A stretch of DNA of 13,456 nucleotides from Betaproteobacteria bacterium (GTDB lineage Bacteria; Pseudomonadota; Gammaproteobacteria; Burkholderiales; Burkholderiaceae_C): contig CANFOR010000054.1 in NCBI GenBank assembly GCA_947448675.1, forward strand, positions 1-13,456, written 5' to 3'. The notes under the pieces were generated by a model. The model searched no databases and was not told where the DNA came from. It worked only from the letters and a program-made list of their open reading frames with translations. The translations under genes were made by a program, and so were the position numbers. Below, piece by piece: positions 13,411-13,456 of the stretch; the first letter of the stretch is position 1; every line of letters starts with the position of its first letter.

Positions 13411-13456
13411 ATGTCTTGGCTTGAAAAACTCCTTCCCCCAAAAATTGAAAAAACCG
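13411..13456 (+). CDS. accD: Acetyl-CoA carboxylase carboxyltransferase subunit beta, 3' part off-window
   Basis: Only the first 15 codons are present, reading MSWLEKLLPPKIEKT, which is the characteristic AccD N-terminus in betaproteobacteria. AccD and AccA form the carboxyltransferase that makes malonyl-CoA for fatty-acid synthesis. TGAGG (13399-13403) provides a well-spaced Shine-Dalgarno. The trpA-accD order is common in this group and supports the call despite the short length. Confidence 0.85.
   Translation, partial: MSWLEKLLPPKIEKT

Noticed and set aside
1..13456. CRISPR arrays, tRNA/rRNA genes, transposases, integrases or attachment sites
   Set aside because: I saw no regularly spaced repeats, no tRNA-like cloverleaf or rRNA sequence, and no mobile-element genes in the window.

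Overview
The window looks like a chromosomal segment of a betaproteobacterium, most likely Burkholderiales/Comamonadaceae (a Rhodoferax-, Polaromonas- or Curvibacter-like organism). The reasons are the gene order leuD-leuB-asd-fimV-truA-trpF-trpB-trpA-accD, the protein sequences, and two copies of a small AT/GC two-part repeat that I associate from memory with Comamonadaceae genomes. The backbone is moderately GC-rich. The left 1.65 kb is visibly more AT-rich (26 of 60 G+C in 961-1020, against 33 of 60 in 2461-2520).

Layout. 1-1653: a Type II restriction-modification pair, consisting of a C5-cytosine methyltransferase cut by the left edge inside its catalytic motif and a PmeII-like endonuclease that overlaps it. 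The pair abuts leuD with a 4-base gap, so it appears to sit inside the leucine operon, probably between an off-window leuC and leuD. 1661-3481: leuD and leuB (isopropylmalate isomerase small subunit and dehydrogenase). A structured repeat fills the leader just before leuB. 3435-5372, opposite strand: a seven-transmembrane 7TMR-DISM-type membrane sensor with a degenerate GGDEF output domain. Its 3' end overlaps leuB and its promoter region holds two adjoining palindromes. 5423-5667: the control region between this gene and asd. 5668-6807: asd. 7011-9791: fimV, the large polar/pilus-assembly protein. 9821-13389: truA-trpF-trpB-trpA, closely packed or overlapping. 13411 to the end: the first 15 codons of accD.

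The most interesting element is the asd leader. A 32-codon open frame at 5485-5583 ends with four consecutive threonine codons, then Cys-Ile-Lys-Gly-stop. It is followed by mutually exclusive RNA helices ending in an intrinsic terminator with a U tract, and then by the asd ribosome binding site. This is the layout of a classical ribosome-mediated transcription attenuator, here apparently sensing charged tRNA-Thr to control aspartate-semialdehyde dehydrogenase, an early step toward threonine, methionine, lysine and diaminopimelate. A TACAAT box ends 7 bases before the AUG and there is no Shine-Dalgarno sequence, so the leader peptide may be translated from a leaderless transcript.

Most of the other genes are amino-acid or housekeeping metabolism (leucine, aspartate family, tryptophan, tRNA pseudouridylation, fatty-acid synthesis). 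The variable content lies at two insertion points: the restriction-modification pair before leuD and the membrane sensor between leuB and asd.
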